Assembly (NCBI RefSeq): GCF_000764305.2
Contig: NW_025942437.1
Coordinates: forward strand, 978 to 64,977
DNA: 64,000 bases
Source of the DNA: Hyalella azteca
Lineage: Eukaryota; Arthropoda; Malacostraca; Amphipoda; Hyalellidae
Direction of reading: 5' to 3'
Positions 59,643 to 64,000 of the stretch are shown here, one piece after another (position 1 is the first letter of the stretch; each line of letters starts with the position of its first letter). The notes below the pieces were generated by a model. It was not told the DNA's origin. It saw only the letters and a program-made list of their open reading frames with translations, and made no database searches. A program made the position numbers and the translations under genes.

Positions 59643-61390
59643 ATATAATTAGATATTATTAATAATATTATTTACGTATAACTCGTCTATTTTTAGAATG
59701 AGATTGTGAAATAAGAGAGCGTAGAAAAATAGAAAAAAAATCACTAGAAATATTGTGTCGTGATATATGATATATTTCGGGCGATTAAAGTAGACAAGTT
59801 ATTTACGAGCAATTATAATATTGTTCTGATAGGATAAATGCTAATGAACAATTAAACAGCAAATCAACGAGTGCAATATAATCTAGCATCAGAACAGATC
59901 TTAGCAGGTGAGTGAAAGCCGATGCTCTCGTTAAATGAGTAGGCTTATTCGTACGAAGGAATCACTTTTTTGTTTTGTGTGTGTCGTCTTGACCCAGTTT
60001 GGCTCGGAAATATTGCCACTCAGTGCTGATGTGGCTCTCTGCTTGTTATTGTTATATGTTTGGAAGAGGGAAACTATTTGAACAATATGACCCTTTAACT
60101 TTTCTGGAAGTAGATACGATCAAGCATGTTCATTCCTTGAGTTAAATGGGAGTAAAAAATTGATTGGTAGACTGGATTTAATTTGACTTTGCTAAATACA
60201 TTCAAAATGAGCTTAGTGGTCCTGAACTGGCTCGCTGAGCAAGTTTTTTGCGAAAACCTTCGTGTTTTGATTATTTTTGTAACGAACCAAAGCCTAACGA
60301 GGGCACTCAAGATATTTTTTAATTGAACAGGTTTTCTTGAATAAACTTGTACCAATTTAATTTATTGGCTACGCCTTTAGATTGACTCTGAAAGAGATCA
60401 GAAAAAAGCGAGGTGTTTTAGCTCACAGTGTTCGATATATACAAAGATTTTATTTGAAAATTTTCCTGCATTGCTATATATTATCATTATTGTATAATAA
60501 GCAGATATTTGCTGCCAATAATTTAATTATAATGCCACATTAATTTAGGTATTTACTGTGGAAAACTTCAACTCCTCTCGCTCAGAAGTTGACGTCAGAA
60601 GAGCAAAGTTTTCTTAGGTTGAATAAATTACCGTAAGCTCCTAGGTTTGCTTTGCACCAAATGTACAATTATTGCCAAACGAAACGTTAGCGTCAAGAGA
60701 AATTTTAAACGAGTATAATTTTTACTGTCGTAAAGAAGTTCATGAATGTCACACGAGAAAAACAAGCCGCGTTCCCGCCTCAAAGTGACCTTGAGGGAGA
60801 CCTGTTCCTGCAGGCTGCGTATCCTGCGGCCTCCTCCGGCGACTGTTGTTAGCGCGGGATGACCAAGACTTTATTATAGTCATTGCATATTAATAGTCAA
60901 TGCAACGGCAATGATAAATAGTCAATGCAACTGCAATGATAAATAGTCATTGCAACGACAATAATAAATAGTCATTGAGGAAATGAAGCGTTTGACATCC
61001 ATTACGATTGCTCAATACAAAAAACGTGCAAAGAAAAACACATGACGTCGTGGCAAAGTCAATCCTAAATTTCAGGCAAAATGCGCAATGTTAATTGTTA
61101 TGGTAAATTATTGCCAAAATGTCTTGATAATTTTGCGCTAGCTATCTAACCTGCAACTCGCATGATAAGACAAGTCATTTTTGGTGACAGCGTGAAATTT
61201 TAGGAAGTTTATTTCGAAAAATAAAATTATCATAAGGTACTTTGAGCACACAATAAAAGTCAAGTACCGGTATATTCAGAATTTCGTTAGAAAAGAATAT
61301 GTTTACACAGCCATAGCATCCGTCTCATGATATTCTCTGAAGTGTTGGACCAACAACAGGGTTGGTGCTGGAGAAGCAGAGCATATGTTC

Positions 61391-61436
61391 AGTCTTAAAA
61401 TGCCTAGCAAATTACGGACCAGGCAATAAGTCCAGA
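61391..61436 (+). repeat. family E repeat, fragment
   Basis: 'tcttaaaatgcctagcaaat', 'tacggaccaggcaataagtccag' only; directly repeated as the start of the copy at 61455. Confidence 0.8.
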
Positions 61437-61454
61437 CGAAGCTATGCAGGAGCA

Positions 61455-61637
61455 TATGTTCAGTCTTAAGATGCCTAGCAAATTACGGACCAGGCAATAA
61501 GTCCAGCAGCTATCTCAATCAATCGTCAGCTATGGAAAGATCTTGTTCCAAAGGCCGGATCCCTTGTGAAAAAGTTCAAGAATCGGCAACAGGCCATGGG
61601 CCTATTTCTTCAACGCCAACACTTCTATTCTATTCTA
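61455..61637 (+). repeat. family E repeat, copy 2
   Basis: Close to 55352-55548 along its length, with a small deletion after 'cccttgtgaa'. Confidence 0.8.
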
Positions 61638-63326
61638 GAAGCAGCTTGCGGTTGAGCGGTGACTCGTATTGGCTTATCAGCGGCTACAGGACTAGTGGAG
61701 CATCATGGAGATAAATGAGTGTAACTTTGTCCAAAGAGCGATACACTTTCAGTTCTTGTGTGGGTCATCCTGACCCAATTTGGCCAAAATAATATTTATC
61801 AGGACTATGGGGAGAAATTGTAACGCTCCCTGGACAATATTACCCCACCATTTTTCCTAGTGTAGGTTTTCGACGATTCTTTTCGCTTTTCTAACTGAAG
61901 CGATGTTATTAGTAAGTATAACTCAAGATTTTCCATGAGCAGCGTCAACACAGCTACTTTGGTGGCACAATTACTATATGCGAATGGATTCGTTGTGATT
62001 TAAAATTCAGGAGTTGTCGAGATTCTTAAATTTTCGAATTTATCTCAGGCCAATTAATCACCTGCATAATATTGTCGAGATTTGCCTCGCGGGAACCACT
62101 AGCGTTGATTAAGCAGAACGAATGATTGCTTCTCAAGAGTTACTTCGCTCCACTGATCACTACAAAATGTGAGAAAAAATCCCTTACTCAACTAAATTGA
62201 AGTGGAAGGCTCGAGTGAAAGTCGATATAATACATCATTTATAATCAAGCGGGAACACTACAGAAAAACACTTAAGAAGGATAGTGTAACTTCTACTTTC
62301 ATTGGCAATAAATCAACATTACCTTCACTACCCAGCGAGTATGTTGGAAATGTGCTGGCTGTCTTTTGAAGGGAAATTATTCGTATTCTTTTATTCAGAA
62401 ATTGTGAAAGTCAACAAACCGACTCCGAGTTAATTGTTTTAAACAAATTTTCGTTTGAAAGAAATTACAGAATTAATTAAACTAGCCCTTTCTGCTGAGC
62501 TCGAAATAGCATGCAAATTTGTATAGTATATTTTTAACCGGAATTTTGATGTTCTAATTGATGAGTGACGAGTCAACTGATCGGGCGGCGACCCATGCGT
62601 CGTTGACGGATCTGCGTATCCGTGCAACCAGCATATCAGTGCAATCGAAAGTCACTGCATATTGTTTCGACTATTATATATTCCTCAAGAAAACGTCTCA
62701 TAACTGAACTATGATTTTGCATGGCGGAACTTCGCTTAAAAATGATAGCTCAGTTATTGGAGCGCTAGGGCATTTCAGAAGCATTGCTGGTAATTAAATG
62801 CGCACTGCAGCGCAGTTCATAAAAACTCGGCGTGGTGTGGGGAAAAAAACTGGGGCAAAGCCAGCAGACCGACAACTCTGCGGCAGGTTTTGGATCATGG
62901 GAAAACATTGCAACGATCGCTGCAAGATTTCGACGACTTTTTTTAAAATGCAAGCAATCCTGCCAAAAAAATCCTTACTCCAGCATCATATAGTCGTAGT
63001 AGGACTATATAAGGACATCGTATATTCAAACCTATTTAATTTAAAGGAGCATATATGTTGAGCGAGAAATCTACTTTCAGGTTGAGCCTTATCAGAGGTC
63101 ATGATGCAAAAAATGTAAATTAATTGAAAGATATTTCCAATTTCAGCACAAATTTTGAAATAAAAACAGAAAAATATGGTCCACAACATCCACTATTGGA
63201 AATTGTGTTCGGCAGAATGTTCAATTTACAAATAAATACTTACTAATTTGGTAAGCATATAGGAGGATACTGTAATAGCCGCACTGTGCAAGTGTTCCTG
63301 CAGATGCAAATAATAGGATAACAATA

Positions 63327-63327
<1 letters not shown>

Positions 63328-63372
<45 letters not shown>
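63328..63372. repeat. AAT microsatellite
   Basis: About fourteen AAT units (aataataataat...). Confidence 0.97.
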
Positions 63373-64000
63373 GCTTCACTGCAACGGGCGGACTGTGTCG
63401 GCGATGCATGCAGCTGTTACATCTGAATATTGTGCACGGTCGTTATTAGCAAAGCGTGTACACTGCGCACCAAACCTGTTCACTGCGCACTATTGTGCAC
63501 TTGAAACGTTCACTACGAGAATAAATAGAGTCAGATTTGACTCCAAAATACGATGTTTCGATCAGAGAAATTCTTTAGCAAGGTCCAAGTAAAGAGCGAT
63601 GTTGCTATAGTTTTGAAGTACGGAACATAGCAATAATAGCGCTGGATGCAGATGCTGCTCGACCAACAGGGCAACAAAAAACGTTAGTAAATAAGAGATC
63701 AAAGCTCGTCCAGGTAGACGAGTTTGCCTAGACCTAGGCCAAGGTCTGCATATAGACCTTGATCTTATATGATGTACATAAAAGGTGTAACTATTTACTT
63801 TTTTTTATATAAAGCTAGCATATAATTAACTTTCCAAAAAGTTTTTAAATAATGATATACTCTCTGACTTTATATATGTCATAAATCTCAACTATGTACC
63901 TATTAATTTAATCATAAATCTCAACAATGAACTAATTTCATGTAGGAGTTCAGCAAAAGGGATAAATTTTTACGTAATGGTTTTTTATGAACAGGGAGCC

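Larger units (their letters stand above)
59643..64000. other. upstream region of the SLC6 gene, no gene recognised
   Basis: If the SLC6 gene has a further 5' exon and promoter they should lie here or beyond, but I could not identify them. Short frames only. Contains family E repeats and an AAT microsatellite. Confidence 0.5.

Overview
The window is nuclear DNA of an animal, most likely an arthropod and probably a crustacean (inference). It has intron-containing genes with GT/AG splice sites, animal-type housekeeping proteins, an SLC6 transporter closest in its key residues to invertebrate nutrient amino acid transporters, and a dense mix of Tc1/mariner-like, piggyBac-like, LINE and tRNA-derived SINE repeats. 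There is no bacterial or viral gene set. Most listed reading frames are chance frames; the real genes were rebuilt here by joining exons by eye using homology, splice sites and phase.

Layout. (1) 1-3570: repeats, including a TA-flanked element nested inside another. (2) 3571-11404 (+): complete XAB2/SYF1 splicing factor in eight coding exons. (3) 13918-18515 (-): RNASEH2A, convergent with XAB2, all four catalytic acidic residues present, with one short conserved exon not found. (4) 18516-31400: a mosaic of TA-flanked elements, a Tc1-type helix-turn-helix remnant, a library adapter left in the assembly at 24093-24130, and a broken LINE on the minus strand. (5) 31400-39500: two LINE 3' ends, a piggyBac-like element with TTAA flanks, a MITE and a SINE relic. 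(6) 39576-41007 (+): RBM7-like RRM protein. (7) 42955-44529 (-): unrecognised protein of 417 residues with a C-terminal RING-like finger. (8) 44530-48077: SINE-rich spacer. (9) 48078-59642 (-): SLC6-type transporter in 13 coding exons whose phases all agree. (10) 59643-64000: no gene recognised.

The most unusual signal runs across all three multi-intron genes. Many intronic minisatellites and local duplications sit on exon-intron junctions and carry copies of the neighbouring splice site, often with some exonic bases. The clearest cases are the XAB2 exon 3 acceptor (five extra copies), the RNASEH2A exon 7 donor, and in the SLC6 gene the donors of exons 3, 11 and 12, the acceptor of exon 7 and the coding tail with its stop codon. 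In SLC6 exon 11 the unit is 21 bp and carries GTGAG twelve times, so the nearest alternative donors would keep the reading frame. This is either a local mutational habit of splice junctions or a source of splice variation; it can be tested with RNA and population data.

XAB2, RNase H2A and RBM7 all act on nuclear RNA (splicing/transcription-coupled repair, RNA:DNA hybrids, exosome targeting). Nothing in the sequence shows co-regulation beyond proximity.
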